Part shown: one piece after another, positions 39,567 to 47,625 of the stretch | How positions within the stretch are numbered: the stretch's first letter is position 1 | Layout: every line of letters begins with the position of its first letter | Assembly: GCA_964615365.1 (NCBI GenBank) | Contig: CAZTOU010000011.1 | Location: 1-64,000 of the forward strand | Direction: 5' to 3' | DNA: 64,000 nt | Source: CAVXZE01 sp964615365 | GTDB lineage: Bacteria; Myxococcota_A; UBA9160; UBA6930 | Program-made: the position numbers and the translations under genes | Notes under the pieces: generated by a model | Told to the model about the DNA's origin: nothing | The model's input: only the letters and a program-made list of their open reading frames with translations | Databases searched by the model: none

Positions 39567-41011
39567 GTTGGCTCCGCGTGGTCACCCTCTCCCGCGACCC
39601 TCGCGGTCGTTGGCGACAGGTCCACGGAGTATACGTGAACGGGCTCCACGCGACCGGACAGCTGGCGCTCTCCCTCGAACCGCAGCGCCACGTTTCCCCG
39701 AACCCGCCGCTGGACGGCCTCGGAGACCAGGATCTCGCCGGGTCGGGCCAGCTTCTCCAGGCGGTGGGCCACGTTCACCGCGTCGCCCACCGCGGTGAAG
39801 TCGGTGCGCCGGTCGGAGCCGATGGTGCCGACCACCACCGCCCCGGTATGGATGCCGATGCCGACCTCCGCCCGGTGGGCGTCCTCGCCCAGCTTCAAGT
39901 TTCGCTCGGCGACCGCCTGCGCGATGTGGATGGCGGCGTTCACCGCATGCACGGCGTGGTCGGGATCCGGCACCGGCGCGCCGAAGTACGCCATCACCGA
40001 GTCGCCGATGAACTTGTCGATGGTGCCCCCTTCGGCGAGGAGGCGATCCGAGGCGAGCTGGAAGATCTCGTTCAGCAGCGCGACCACGTCACGCGCCTTG
40101 AGCCCCTCGGAGAGTCGCGTGAAGCTGCGAATGTCCGCGAACACGATGGTGACCTCGCGCTCCGCACCCTCCAGCTCGGTTCCCTCGGGGCTCTCCAGCA
40201 GCGTGTTGAGGACGTAGTCGCTGGCGTAGCGGCCGAAGGCCTTCTGGATCCGCTCCTTCTGCAGGAGCGATTCGCCCATCATGTTGAAAGACCGCGTGAG
40301 CTCGCCGACTTCGTCCCGAGAGGTCGGCGGAATGCGCGTGGCCAGGTCGCCGTCGGCGAGTCGCTCGACGCCGGAGCGGAGGCGGCGCAGGGGGCCGACC
40401 AGGAGCGCGACGAAGCTGATTCCACCGGCGATGCCCAGCGCCACGACAGCGAGGGCGAGGGCGGCGAGCTGCCGCTGGCTCTCCGCCACCACGGGCTCGA
40501 CCAGGACACCGAGGTCGAGCTCGATCTGGGCCTCCCCCACCTGCACGCCGCTCAGCACCACCGCCGCTGCCACCACCAGGTCGTCGCCGCGCCGCTCGAT
40601 CACGGTCCGGCTCGGCGTCTCCGCGCTCCCCAGCAGGAAGCGCCCCTCTCGGCTGTATTCACTGGAATCCAGGGAGGCGACGATCCTCTCGGTGATGCCC
40701 CCGGATTCGGGGGTCTCGCGTCGGATCAGGCGCGCCCCGACCACACCCGGCTCCTCGCCGAGCTGCTGGACGATGGCGTCGGTGAGCCGGTTCTCCCAGA
40801 TCTCGAGGGGCTCGTCGGAGTTCTCGCCGGCCTCCATCAAGAGGATCTGGGCGACGCCGACCAAGTTGGTGGCGAGGGCGACACCGCGCTTGCCCACCTC
40901 GGATTCCAGCGCGGCGCGCTCGTGCCGGGTGGCCATCCAGGCCAGGCTGACGGACGCGGCGACCAGCAGTGTGGTCACCAGTGCGCTGAACTTCAGTTGC
41001 AGCGATCGCAC
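39563..41011 (-). CDS. Membrane class III adenylate/guanylate cyclase with HAMP domain
   Basis: 482 residues. Two membrane helices (about 7-25 and 185-207) flank a periplasmic sensor domain; a HAMP linker follows (PLRRLRSGVERLADGDLATRI). The catalytic domain (about 285-460) keeps both metal Asp residues (IVFADIRSFTRLSE and DKFIGDSVMAYFGAP) and the transition-state Asn/Arg (VGDAVNVAHRLEKLA). It should make cAMP or cGMP on an outside signal. GTG start at 41011. A strong terminator lies only 23 bp upstream (see leader), and a TPR lipoprotein gene overlaps its stop. Confidence 0.92.
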   Translation of the reverse strand: MRSLQLKFSALVTTLLVAASVSLAWMATRHERAALESEVGKRGVALATNLVGVAQILLMEAGENSDEPLEIWENRLTDAIVQQLGEEPGVVGARLIRRETPESGGITERIVASLDSSEYSREGRFLLGSAETPSRTVIERRGDDLVVAAAVVLSGVQVGEAQIELDLGVLVEPVVAESQRQLAALALAVVALGIAGGISFVALLVGPLRRLRSGVERLADGDLATRIPPTSRDEVGELTRSFNMMGESLLQKERIQKAFGRYASDYVLNTLLESPEGTELEGAEREVTIVFADIRSFTRLSEGLKARDVVALLNEIFQLASDRLLAEGGTIDKFIGDSVMAYFGAPVPDPDHAVHAVNAAIHIAQAVAERNLKLGEDAHRAEVGIGIHTGAVVVGTIGSDRRTDFTAVGDAVNVAHRLEKLARPGEILVSEAVQRRVRGNVALRFEGERQLSGRVEPVHVYSVDLSPTTARVAGEGDHAEPT

Positions 41012-41018
41012 CGATCGG

Positions 41019-41057
41019 CCTCGCCTGGACGCGAAAAAGGCGAGAAAACTCGCCAGG
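41019..41057 (-). promoter_or_regulatory. Cyclase leader with mutually exclusive stems
   Basis: On the minus strand three segments occur in order: CCTGGCGAG (41057-41049), CTCGCC (41044-41039) and CCAGGCGAGG (41028-41019). Segment 2 pairs with segment 1 to form the terminator, or with segment 3, which contains the likely Shine-Dalgarno GAGG of the cyclase gene. The layout resembles an attenuator; ligand and function are unknown. Confidence 0.4.
41034..41054 (-). terminator. Rho-independent terminator after greA
   Basis: On the minus strand GGCGAG-TTTT-CTCGCC is a perfect six-pair stem with a four-base loop and is followed directly by TTTTT. It lies 123 bp after the greA stop and only 23 bp before the GTG of the cyclase gene. 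Confidence 0.82.
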
Positions 41058-41177
41058 ATACTCGGGCCCAGGCTACTCCAACGGCAAACCCGGACGCAAC
41101 CTGCCGACGGATCCCCGGCGACCTGTCGTTTCGCTTCGGACCCCTCGCGCCTCGGCTCGGCGCCCGGCGGGCGCCCT

Positions 41178-41666
41178 TCATTCGAGACCCAGGCGGATCT
41201 CCAGGATCTCGAATTCCCGGACGCCTCCCGGTGCCCGGACCTCCACCTCGGAGCCCTGCTCCTTTCCCATCAGGGCCCGCGCGACGGGCGAGGTCACCGA
41301 GATCAGGGCGCTCTTGAGATCGGCTTCGTCCTCGCCCACGATGGTGTAGGTGACCTCCTCGCCGGACTCGGCGTTCTCGAGCACCACGGTGGCACCGAAG
41401 CTCACGCGGTCGGTGCTCTGGCCGGTTCCGTCGATGACCTGGGCGCGTGCGAGCTTGTCCTCCAGAACCCGGATTCGCCCTTCGAGGTGCCCCTGGCGTT
41501 CCTTGGCCGCGTGGTACTCGGCGTTCTCCGCGATGTCGCCGTGGGCTCGGGCGTTCTCGATCTCCCGGACGATCGTCGGTCGCTCGATGCTCTTGAGGCG
41601 TTTGAGCTCCTCTTCCAACATCGCGTGGCCGCGAGGAGTCATCGGGACTCGCTCCGAGCCGGGCAT
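41178..41666 (-). CDS. greA: Transcription elongation factor GreA
   Basis: 162 residues, the normal GreA length. The N-terminal coiled coil (MTPRGHAMLEEELKRLKS, ENARAHGDIAENAEYHAAKERQ) carries the acidic tip DIAENAEY that restores RNA cleavage by backtracked RNA polymerase. The C-terminal FKBP-like domain follows (ISVTSPVARALMGKEQGSEVEV). ATG at 41666 is chosen since homology begins close to it and ggggtgg precedes it; the frame extends to 41738 without family support. It ends before a clear terminator. Confidence 0.93.
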   Translation of the reverse strand: MPGSERVPMTPRGHAMLEEELKRLKSIERPTIVREIENARAHGDIAENAEYHAAKERQGHLEGRIRVLEDKLARAQVIDGTGQSTDRVSFGATVVLENAESGEEVTYTIVGEDEADLKSALISVTSPVARALMGKEQGSEVEVRAPGGVREFEILEIRLGLE

Positions 41667-41802
41667 GGCGCCACCCCTTCCTGGCTTCGCGGCGCGGTCG
41701 AACTGGTGCTCGCCGACGTTCCATCCCATAACGCACATCGGCGCCCTCGCGGGGAGAGCGCCGACGGCAGAGCAAGGCTAACCGTCCCGGAGAGGAATCG
41801 CC

Positions 41803-42420
41803 ATGAATCCGGAAGACCAGTCGCCCCCCAGGGGAGAGGGCTCGCGAGGGTCCCTGGTTCCGCTGGCCCTCGCCTTGTACGCGACGATGGGGGCCGTGGC
41901 CGCCGTCTGGCGGCTGCTGAGCGACGGCCAGACCCCGTTTCTCGCAGCGCACGGGGCGGCGCCCGACGGCAGCCAGCTGTTCGGACATGCTCTCCTCGGG
42001 CTGCTCGCGGGTGGGGGGCTGATTGGCGTATCGCGGCTCTGGACCCGCTACAGCCGGGTGGGACGCGTCCTGGCGCAGCACCTCGCTTCGGTCCTGGGGC
42101 CTCAGACGGGGATGAGCGTGGTGGTCCTGGCCCTCGCCAGCGGCTTGGGAGAGGAGGTCTTCTTCCGCGGCGCGCTCCAACCGCGGGTGGGGCTGCTGCC
42201 GGCCAGCCTGCTCTTCGGCCTGGCGCATCTCGCCCCGAGGCGGGATCTGGCGCTCTGGGCCGGCTTCGCCCTCCTGGCGGGGCTGATCCTGGGTGCGCTC
42301 TTCGAGTACACCGGGAACCTGCTGGCGCCGGCCATCGCGCACGTCCTGGTCAACGCGGTCAACCTGCGCTGGCTCTCCCGGATATCCGCGCGAGGAGACG
42401 CACTCCCGCCGCCCGGCTAG
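41803..42420 (+). CDS. CPBP-family intramembrane metalloprotease
   Basis: 205 residues, about five to six membrane helices. The family's catalytic motifs are EEVFFRGALQPR (EExxxR), FGLAHLAPR (FxxxH) and HVLVNAVNL (HxxxN). Family members cleave prenylated or other membrane proteins, or act in bacteriocin immunity. Divergent from greA with 136 bp between starts. Substrate unknown. Confidence 0.9.
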   Translation: MNPEDQSPPRGEGSRGSLVPLALALYATMGAVAAVWRLLSDGQTPFLAAHGAAPDGSQLFGHALLGLLAGGGLIGVSRLWTRYSRVGRVLAQHLASVLGPQTGMSVVVLALASGLGEEVFFRGALQPRVGLLPASLLFGLAHLAPRRDLALWAGFALLAGLILGALFEYTGNLLAPAIAHVLVNAVNLRWLSRISARGDALPPPG

Positions 42421-42444
42421 CGAGTCGACCAGGAGCCCGGATCG

Positions 42445-42843
42445 TTACCGATCGGTGTCGGTGGTCGCGATCGCGTCGACCTCGATCTGGACGCCGAGGG
42501 GGAGGCTGGCAACGCCCACGGTGCTGCGCGCCGGCTTGGGGTCGCCGGTGAACTCCCGCTCGTAGACCGCGTTCACGCGCGGAAAGAGCGAGAGGTCCGT
42601 CAGGTAGATCGAGGTCCGCAGGACTCGCTCGATGCCCGAGCCCGCCGCCTCGAGCACGGCGCGCAGGTTCGCGAAGACCCGAGTCGCCTGGGCCTCGATC
42701 TCACCCTCGACGATCTCGCCGGTGGCCGGGTCGAGGGGAATCTGTCCGGAGACGTAGACCAGTCCCCGATGGACGACCGCCTGCGAGTAGGGACCGACCG
42801 GCGCGGGAGCGTGCACGGTTCGGACTCCCTTGGGGTCTGTCAC
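42445..42843 (-). CDS. RidA family reactive-intermediate deaminase
   Basis: 132 residues, full length. HAPAPVGPYSQAV, YVSGQIPLDPATG, LRTSIYLTDLSLFPRVNAVY and KPARSTVGVASLPLGVQIEVDAIA carry the substrate-binding Arg (in ARSTV) and the Ser/Tyr/Glu pocket of RidA. It hydrolyses 2-aminoacrylate-type enamines to keto acids and protects PLP enzymes. It ends 24 bp from the convergent CPBP gene and follows a small unknown gene by 3 bp. Confidence 0.93.
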   Translation of the reverse strand: MTDPKGVRTVHAPAPVGPYSQAVVHRGLVYVSGQIPLDPATGEIVEGEIEAQATRVFANLRAVLEAAGSGIERVLRTSIYLTDLSLFPRVNAVYEREFTGDPKPARSTVGVASLPLGVQIEVDAIATTDTDR

Positions 42844-42846
42844 GGT

Positions 42847-43107
42847 TCAAGAGGCGCCGAAGTCGCCGTCTTCGTCGAGCAACCGCTCCTCGAGCACGCG
42901 CAGCAGATAGCCGAGCAGCATGAGATTGGGCAGTCGCTTGAACGACTTCCCCTCGATCCCCTCCGACTTCCCGAAGGACTCGGCATAGGAGTCGAAGAAC
43001 TCCAGCGTTTCCAGCGGAACGTTCTTCGCGAGAACCTCGTTGATCTGTTCCGCCGGCAGCTCACCGAACAGGTCGGCGAACTCCCATGCAAGTTCCGAGT
43101 GTGTCAT
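42847..43107 (-). CDS. Small acidic hypothetical protein
   Basis: 86 residues, acidic and mostly helical, beginning MTHSELAWEFADLFGELPAEQ and ending LLDEDGDFGAS. No signal peptide, membrane segment or known motif. ATG at 43107 is supported by ggag six bases upstream; the longer open frame to 43302 is Arg-rich and unlike a protein. It is 3 bp before ridA, so they are probably co-transcribed from a promoter near 43150-43178. Confidence 0.65.
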   Translation of the reverse strand: MTHSELAWEFADLFGELPAEQINEVLAKNVPLETLEFFDSYAESFGKSEGIEGKSFKRLPNLMLLGYLLRVLEERLLDEDGDFGAS

Positions 43108-43149
43108 CGGGGGCTCCGATTGCCGCGTGTGATCGCGGACCCAAAGTCG

Positions 43150-43178
43150 ATCCTGCCATCGGGGACACTGGTTGTCAA
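43150..43178 (-). promoter_or_regulatory. Possible sigma-70 promoter
   Basis: A perfect -35 box TTGACA (43178-43173) is followed at 17 bp by CAGGAT (43155-43150), a weak -10 with three of six consensus bases. It points toward the small acidic gene and ridA, 43 bp before the first start codon. Confidence 0.4.
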
Positions 43179-43350
43179 TGCAATGCGCCCTTCGTCGGTG
43201 TGCAAGTCGCAGGGAATGCGCACCGACGCGCACCGTTTCGCAACTCCCGCGCAGCTCGCGAACCACGACGGCCGCACTCCCGAGCCCCGATCGGCGTTCC
43301 ACACCGACGGCGCTGTCGAGCCGCCGCCAGGAGGCGTTTGCGTTGCGGAT

Positions 43351-43911
43351 TCACAGTCGCAGCGAGCCAACTTGCCGGTGGGTTACCGGGCGGTCCGGGG
43401 CCGGAATCCTGCGCACCTCTCTCCCCGATTCCTCTTCCATGCGCTCCTCGGTGCTCCGGTCGAAGACCGCCTCCCGGACGAAGAGCGGCGCCTGGTAGCG
43501 GAGCCCGATCGCGATGGCATCGCTGGGCCGCGAGTCGATCTCCACGATGCGCCCCTGGTCGTTGACCACGATCAGCGCGTAGTAGATGTCCTCGGCGAGC
43601 TGGGTCACCACGACCCGCTCGACGCTCCCCTCCAGGCGATCGATGAGTCGCTTGGCCAGATCGTGGGTGTTGGGTCGCGGCAGGCGCTGATTCTCGAGGG
43701 CGGAAGCGATGGATTGCGCCTCGTTGAATCCGATCCAGATGGGCAGGCGTCTCGTGCCTTCGACCTCTTCCAGAACCACCACCGGCGTGTTCGAGAGCGG
43801 ATCGAGCGTCACGGATTCGACCCGAACCGCGACCTCGGGCTCGGCTCCCGGATCCGGTGAGCAGCTCGGGACGAGCGCGGCGAGAAGCAGCGCGAGGAGT
43901 CGTCGATTCAT
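43351..43911 (-). CDS. Bifunctional nuclease-family (DUF151) lipoprotein
   Basis: 186 residues. A lipobox (LLALLLAALVPSC) is followed by the bifunctional nuclease fold: VRVESVTLDPLSNTPVVVLEE, LPIWIGFNEAQSIASALEN, THDLAKRLIDRL and IDSRPSDAIAIGLRYQAPLFV. Members from other bacteria and plants show DNase/RNase activity or act in stress responses. A lipoprotein signal on this family is common in deltaproteobacterial-type genomes and implies an exported form. No neighbour gives a clue to the role. Confidence 0.88.
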   Translation of the reverse strand: MNRRLLALLLAALVPSCSPDPGAEPEVAVRVESVTLDPLSNTPVVVLEEVEGTRRLPIWIGFNEAQSIASALENQRLPRPNTHDLAKRLIDRLEGSVERVVVTQLAEDIYYALIVVNDQGRIVEIDSRPSDAIAIGLRYQAPLFVREAVFDRSTEERMEEESGREVRRIPAPDRPVTHRQVGSLRL

Positions 43912-44106
43912 CGGGAGGCCTCGACTTCCCCCAATGATACTCCCAGAAGGGCGGTTGTCCCAAGCATCGGTTCGAGCGGCCGGACGTCCGACGGGTGGTG
44001 CACAGCTCCTCGAGCCGGGTCAGGATCACCTCGTGCTCGAGGGCGCGCCAGGGATCCTCGCCCTCGCCCAGCAGGTGTGCCACCTGGTCGGGTGTGACCG
44101 CGCCGG

Positions 44107-44982
44107 TCAATGGCTTCTCGATGTCGCAGCACTTCCCATCAGCATGTACTGCCCCACCTCCGCGCCAGCGGACCGGCTGATGACCGGACACTTGACCCGG
44201 AACAGGAAGTAGATGTTTCCGGGTGCGTCGCTGAGCGTCTCGAAGTTCCCCTGGCCCTTGGCGATGATCACTTCCGCGGCTTCGAAGAGGGTGCGGACTT
44301 CCGGGCGGACCTCGGCGAGGACCGTTCCCGGTGCGTCGTTTCCGGTGTCGAGGACGGGGACCAACCGATCGAGCCCCGCGAAGCGAGCATCTTCGAGAGT
44401 GGCATCGTTCAGAACCGGCTGGCCGCGGACTGCGAAGGTGATGTCGGCAGCGGAGTACCGTTTCAGCACCTCGACCAGCAGCCGGTCGAACACGATCTCT
44501 CCGGCATTGTCTCCGAGGTAGAGCACGGAGCGGGCCTGCGAGACGTCTGCCTTGAACGCCGCGTAGTCCATCACCCCGAACGAGGCGCTTTCCGCGTCGC
44601 GCCACTCCCGGTCGAAGTCGAAGCCGCCCGCCATGGCCCCGAAGTCGATCACGTTGCCTGCGATCGAGAGCCGGACCGCCAGCTCGAGTGGATCCTCGGC
44701 CCGTTCCACCATGGCTCGGAGCCGGGGCAGGAGGGCGAGTGCCCGGGTGTTGTACTCGCGCTTCCTGCCCGCGTAGGGGTCCGGGTTCTCGGAGACCTCT
44801 CGAATCAGGCGGTGTGTCCTGCGCGCGATCTCCGGCGGAGAGAGGTCATGGGGGAGCTCCATCAGCATCCCCATGACCCCGTTCAAGATCTCCCGTTGCC
44901 GCGCCGGGTCCGTCGAGGCCACCCTGGCCGCTTCGAGAGCCTGCTTTAGCAGGCAGGGAAGACAATCGAGCTGTGTCCTCAC
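44107..44982 (-). CDS. DUF89/ARMT1-like damage-control phosphatase family protein
   Basis: 291 residues. The N-terminus DCLPCLLKQALEAARVAS is the Cys-containing start of the bacterial/archaeal DUF89 branch. The metal and phosphate pocket is seen in IAGNVIDFGAMAG, VLYLGDNAGEIVFDRLLVE, TFAVRGQPVLNDATLEDA and VIIAKGQGNFETLS. The family removes phosphate from damaged metabolites such as sugar phosphates. It is divergent from the MttB-family gene with 238 bp between the two starts. Confidence 0.88.
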   Translation of the reverse strand: MRTQLDCLPCLLKQALEAARVASTDPARQREILNGVMGMLMELPHDLSPPEIARRTHRLIREVSENPDPYAGRKREYNTRALALLPRLRAMVERAEDPLELAVRLSIAGNVIDFGAMAGGFDFDREWRDAESASFGVMDYAAFKADVSQARSVLYLGDNAGEIVFDRLLVEVLKRYSAADITFAVRGQPVLNDATLEDARFAGLDRLVPVLDTGNDAPGTVLAEVRPEVRTLFEAAEVIIAKGQGNFETLSDAPGNIYFLFRVKCPVISRSAGAEVGQYMLMGSAATSRSH

Positions 44983-45220
44983 GGATGCTGGATCCCCTGG
45001 TTCCTGGCGGATCCTCGCAAATTCTCGGTCAGATGCATTCCGTTTTCTCTATCCCTTGTTCGAATCACGCGAACCCGGTCGAGCCGGCGTCGTGACGACA
45101 TCTCCTCGCCGGGGAATCGGCGGCTATCATGATCGGAACCTCTCCGCGGAGGATCCGGTCTCTTGTCGGAAGGGGAGGGCGACCGGAGGCGGGTCATCCC
45201 GATCTCGGAAGGGGCTCCCG

Positions 45221-46771
45221 ATGATGCAGGTACTGAGCGAGGAACAACTGGATCGCATCCACGATGCGTCGCTTCGGCTCCTGGAGAGCAACGGCGTGAC
45301 GTTTCACGGGAGCTCCGAGGCCGTCCAGGTGCTAGGCGAGCACGGCTGCCGCGTCGATGGCTTCCGCGTGCGCTTTCCGAGGGCGATGGTCGAGGAGTCC
45401 CTCGGTCTCGTACCCGACCGCAACCGGCTCTACTTCGACTACGCGCCTCTGGCCGTGGCCGAGCCGATGAGCCTGACGAAGGGCGAGAGCCACGTCGGGC
45501 TGATCGGGAATGCCTTCTACGTCTACGACTTCGAGCGGGGATCGCACCGGGACTGCGTCGAGGCGGACGAGCCCGACAAGTCCCTGGTCCTCGATACCCT
45601 GGAGAACGTGGAGTTCGACTGCTGCAATCTCGTCTTCCATTCCGAGCGGGTGGGCAAGAGGACCCCGCCGGACTTCAGCGTCGTGGAGAACGCGACCAGT
45701 CTGCTTCGATGCCGGGTCCAGGACAGGGCTCGTGCGCTCGCGCTGACGGGTCGGGATCCGAACACGCTTCCGATGCGACTGCTCAGCCGGACCGGTCAGG
45801 AGTGGCTCCTCGAGGGGCTGAGCATCCTGGCGTTGCAGGGACGAGCGGATGGAGAAGCGCTGATCGAGAGGTGCTTCATTCCGTTCGTCTGGTGCAATCC
45901 CAAGAGCCCCCTCCAGTACTCCGCCGAGGAGACCGCGGGCATCATCCGGGTGGCGAGGAGCACCGCGGCGTCGCGTTGGGCGATGATCTCGCCGGAGGTC
46001 ATGCTGGGTGCGACGGGTCCCGTTACCGTCGCCGGCGCGCTGGTGCAGCACAACGCGGAGGTGCTCGCCGGGGTCATCCTGGCGCAGCGGGTGCAGGCGG
46101 GCACCCCGGTCATCTACGGGTGCGTCAGCGCCCCCATGGACCTTCGCACGGCCGAGATCTCGCAGGGCAGCTTCGAGACCGCCCTGATCAACGCCGCCTC
46201 CGTCCAGCTGGCCGATCGCTACGGGTTGCCCTCCCGTATCGCTCCGGGCAACACCAGTGCCCGCCAGCCCGGCGTCCGGGCGGCGGTGGAGCTCACGCTG
46301 GGCCTGCACATGGGACTGGCTGCGGGAGGCAATCTCATCACCACCGGGCTGCTCGATTCCACCGTGATGGTCAGCTACGAGCACACCGTCCTGCTGGACG
46401 AGCTGGTCGGGCAGCTCAAGAGCGCCACGCAGGGCATCCGGACCGACGAGAGCGGAATGGCCCAGGACGTCCTCCGCGAGCACGGCAACCCCTCGCCCGA
46501 CTTCCTCGGCGCCGATCATACGCTCGAGCACATGAAGCGGGACGTCTACTACTCGGACTACACCGGCCGGACCAAGCGGTCCTACGAAGACTGGTACGAG
46601 AAGGCGCACGCCCGCGTTGGACAGGTGCTCGATCGTCATCCGAACGACGCGCGTCTGGAGCCCGTCATCGAGGAGAGACTGGCAGCCGTCGAAGCGCGCC
46701 TGCGGGAGGACAACGAGAGCTGGCGCCGCGCAGAGGGCGATTGGTGGCAGTTCTACATCCAGGACTTCTAG
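45221..46771 (+). CDS. MttB-superfamily methyltransferase (non-pyrrolysine trimethylamine methyltransferase homologue)
   Basis: 516 residues of the COG5598 MttB superfamily. It starts LSEEQLDRIHDASLRLLESNGV and contains ATGPVTVAGALVQHNAEVLAGVILAQ, APMDLRTAEISQGSFETALINAASVQLADRYGLPSR and TTGLLDSTVMVSYEHTVLLDELV. No in-frame amber codon interrupts it, so it is a non-pyrrolysine member like glycine betaine methyltransferase MtgB and would act on a quaternary amine with a corrinoid protein. No corrinoid protein gene is adjacent. ATG at 45221 follows a ggaagggg ribosome site; the open frame upstream is not conserved. Confidence 0.85.
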   Translation: MMQVLSEEQLDRIHDASLRLLESNGVTFHGSSEAVQVLGEHGCRVDGFRVRFPRAMVEESLGLVPDRNRLYFDYAPLAVAEPMSLTKGESHVGLIGNAFYVYDFERGSHRDCVEADEPDKSLVLDTLENVEFDCCNLVFHSERVGKRTPPDFSVVENATSLLRCRVQDRARALALTGRDPNTLPMRLLSRTGQEWLLEGLSILALQGRADGEALIERCFIPFVWCNPKSPLQYSAEETAGIIRVARSTAASRWAMISPEVMLGATGPVTVAGALVQHNAEVLAGVILAQRVQAGTPVIYGCVSAPMDLRTAEISQGSFETALINAASVQLADRYGLPSRIAPGNTSARQPGVRAAVELTLGLHMGLAAGGNLITTGLLDSTVMVSYEHTVLLDELVGQLKSATQGIRTDESGMAQDVLREHGNPSPDFLGADHTLEHMKRDVYYSDYTGRTKRSYEDWYEKAHARVGQVLDRHPNDARLEPVIEERLAAVEARLREDNESWRRAEGDWWQFYIQDF

Positions 46772-46777
46772 CCCGCG

Positions 46778-47194
46778 TCAGCCTGCGCTGCGCATCGCCA
46801 ATCGGTAGCCCACCACCCCCAGCACCATCGCGCCGACGAAGATCGCGACTTCCGGTGATCCGCGGAAGAGATTCGCGAGGGCCGGGCCCGGGCAGAGCCC
46901 CACCAATCCCCAGCCCGCTCCGAAGAGCACGGCGCCGCCCAGGAGGGGGGCGTCGATGTCGCGCCGCGTCGGGATCGCGAAGGCTTCGCCCAGCCACGAG
47001 CGCTCGCGGCGGCGGGCGATCTGATAGCCGCCGGCACTCACCAGCAGCGCGCCGCCCATCACGAAAGCGAGGGTCGGATCCCAGCGGCCCGCGATGTCGA
47101 GGAAGGCCAGCACCTTGGCGGGGTTCGTCATGCCCGAGATGGCGAGGCCGGCGCCGAAGACGATTCCGCAGAGAGCCGCAACCCCGAGCTTCAT
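46778..47194 (-). CDS. DUF6691 family protein (YeeE/YedE half, sulfur transport)
   Basis: 138 residues, four membrane helices. GAGLAISGMTNPAKVLAFLDIAGRWDPTLAFVMGGAL at the start and GAGWGLVGLCPGPALANL with a conserved Cys near the end are typical of the second half of the YeeE/YedE sulfur-compound transporter. ATG overlaps the stop of the preceding gene as ATGA. With the upstream half-protein it should form one channel for thiosulfate or a related sulfur species in the inner membrane. Confidence 0.88.
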   Translation of the reverse strand: MKLGVAALCGIVFGAGLAISGMTNPAKVLAFLDIAGRWDPTLAFVMGGALLVSAGGYQIARRRERSWLGEAFAIPTRRDIDAPLLGGAVLFGAGWGLVGLCPGPALANLFRGSPEVAIFVGAMVLGVVGYRLAMRSAG

Positions 47195-47625
47195 CCGGAT
47201 CCCCCCAGCAGATGGCGAACGACGAAGACCGTCGCGCCCGCGGTGGCCATGAAGGTCAGGGTGGCGACGATGGAGCGCCTCGAGCCGCGACCCATCCCGC
47301 AGACGCCGTGCCCGCTCGTGCAGCCGTTGCCGAGCTGGGTCCCGATGCCGACCAGGAGACCGCCGGCGATCAGCAGCAGCGGGTTCGAAGCCATGGCAAA
47401 GCCCGGGATATCGCCGGTGAGGGTTGCGGCCAGCCAGGCCCCGAGCGGCAGGCCAGCCAAGAAGGCGATTCGCCACGGCAGGTCCTCACCGCGGGCGAAG
47501 AAGCCGCGGCCGAGGATCCCGCTGATCCCCGCGATCTTGCCGCCTGCCAGCAGAAGGACGGCACTCGCGATGCCGATCAAGGCTCCGCCGAAGAGCCCGG
47601 CACCCGGTGTGAACGCGGCTTCCAT
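47191..47625 (-). CDS. YeeE/YedE family sulfur-compound transporter half
   Basis: 144 residues, four membrane helices. The family motif GTQLGNGCTSGHGVCGMGRGSRRS carries the conserved Cys residues that relay thiosulfate or persulfide through the pore. ATG overlaps the persulfide dioxygenase stop (ATGA), and its own stop overlaps the next half-protein. The coupling of three genes supports a unit that imports or exports sulfane sulfur and oxidises it. Confidence 0.9.
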   Translation of the reverse strand: MEAAFTPGAGLFGGALIGIASAVLLLAGGKIAGISGILGRGFFARGEDLPWRIAFLAGLPLGAWLAATLTGDIPGFAMASNPLLLIAGGLLVGIGTQLGNGCTSGHGVCGMGRGSRRSIVATLTFMATAGATVFVVRHLLGGSG

